DNA of 64,000 bases from Blautia sp. BIOML-A1 (GTDB taxonomy: Bacteria; Bacillota; Clostridia; Lachnospirales; Lachnospiraceae): assembly GCF_009883055.1 (NCBI RefSeq), contig NZ_WWVR01000005.1:56203-120202 (forward strand), read 5' to 3'. Each line of letters begins with the position of its first letter. The stretch's first letter is position 1. The translations under genes were made by a program, and so were the position numbers. Below, one piece after another: positions 63,902 to 64,000 of this stretch. Under the pieces are notes generated by a model. That model made no database searches. It was not told the origin of the DNA and worked only from the letters and a program-made list of their open reading frames with translations.

Positions 63902-64000
63902 TATCCCTGGCCCTCCAAAGGGCCATTGTTACTGCTCGCCCCAAAGGGCGGTATCGCAAGCACTTTTACTGGCCCGCTATAAAGCGGTACTACTGGAATC
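63902..64000. repeat. Short tandem imperfect hairpins at the window edge
   Basis: Three small GC-rich hairpins in a row, GGCCCT/AGGGCC, CGCCC/GGGCG and CCCGCT/AGCGG, spaced 22-30 bases, with TTACTG recurring before two of them. They look like a repeat series cut by the window end; nature unknown. Confidence 0.4.

Noticed and set aside
1..64000. CRISPR arrays, rRNA genes or classical defence systems
   Set aside because: No repeat-spacer arrays, rRNA segments, restriction-modification or toxin-antitoxin pairs were seen on either strand.

Overview
The window looks like a chromosomal segment of a gut Lachnospiraceae-type Clostridium (Blautia/Ruminococcus-like). The support is Gram-positive AGGAGG ribosome binding sites, an electron-bifurcating hydrogenase-type NuoE/NuoF pair, a giant BadF/HgdC-type CoA-dehydratase activase, SipW/TasA-like export genes, DUF3793 with flavodoxin, and DUF6110. 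I cannot name the species.

Layout. 1-1.1 kb: end of a NuoE/NuoF-type operon. 1.4-5.1 kb: polyamine ABC operon potA-potB-potCD, with permease and binding protein fused. 5.2-10.5 kb: an export locus with two ER-type (Ser/His/Asp) signal peptidases, several TasA-like proteins and a DUF3825 protein; an in-frame TAG splits what looks like one reading frame. 11-13 kb: homocysteine methyltransferase on the + strand, then a DUF362/ferredoxin protein. 13-20 kb: a second polyamine cluster (M20 amidohydrolase-potA-potB-potC-potD) running on into ptsI and DUF362. 20.2 kb: tRNA-Thr(CGT). 20.4-23.8 kb: a glycogen branching enzyme with a histone-like tail, divergent from a fructokinase. 23.9-30.7 kb: a leuB-ilvD-ilvB-serC-serA operon. 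30.9-32.4 kb: tgt and yajC. 32.5-36.8 kb: the CoA activase. 37-40.7 kb: flippase, ung, hisF and hisH.

40.7-49.9 kb: a degenerate prophage inserted in the 5' end of hisH. It keeps integrase, excisionase, dUTPase, the end of a tail-fibre gene, a diversity-generating-retroelement variable protein, the tail end of its reverse transcriptase, and a lysis module. Head, packaging and most tail genes are gone. The att repeats still encode the first codons of HisH, so the element gave the host gene a new start.

50-55.6 kb: a two-component system, a REC*-GGDEF*-EAL protein with degraded receiver and cyclase sites, flavodoxin and DUF3793. 55.8-59 kb: metal P-type ATPase, DUF6110 and a divergent Fur-like regulator, with GTTAGT/ACTAAC palindromes at promoters. 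59.2 kb: tmRNA. 59.7 kb: a c-di-GMP-I riboswitch with no gene downstream. 60.5 kb: putP. 62.3-63.9 kb: an IS4-type insertion sequence.

The most striking non-coding signal is a 142-bp structured repeat present in three near-identical full copies (10.5, 52.3 and 54.4 kb) plus shorter derivatives. Copies differ by paired substitutions that keep the stems. The other top signals are the TAG-interrupted signal-peptidase fusion, the retroelement remnant at hisH, and the orphan riboswitch.
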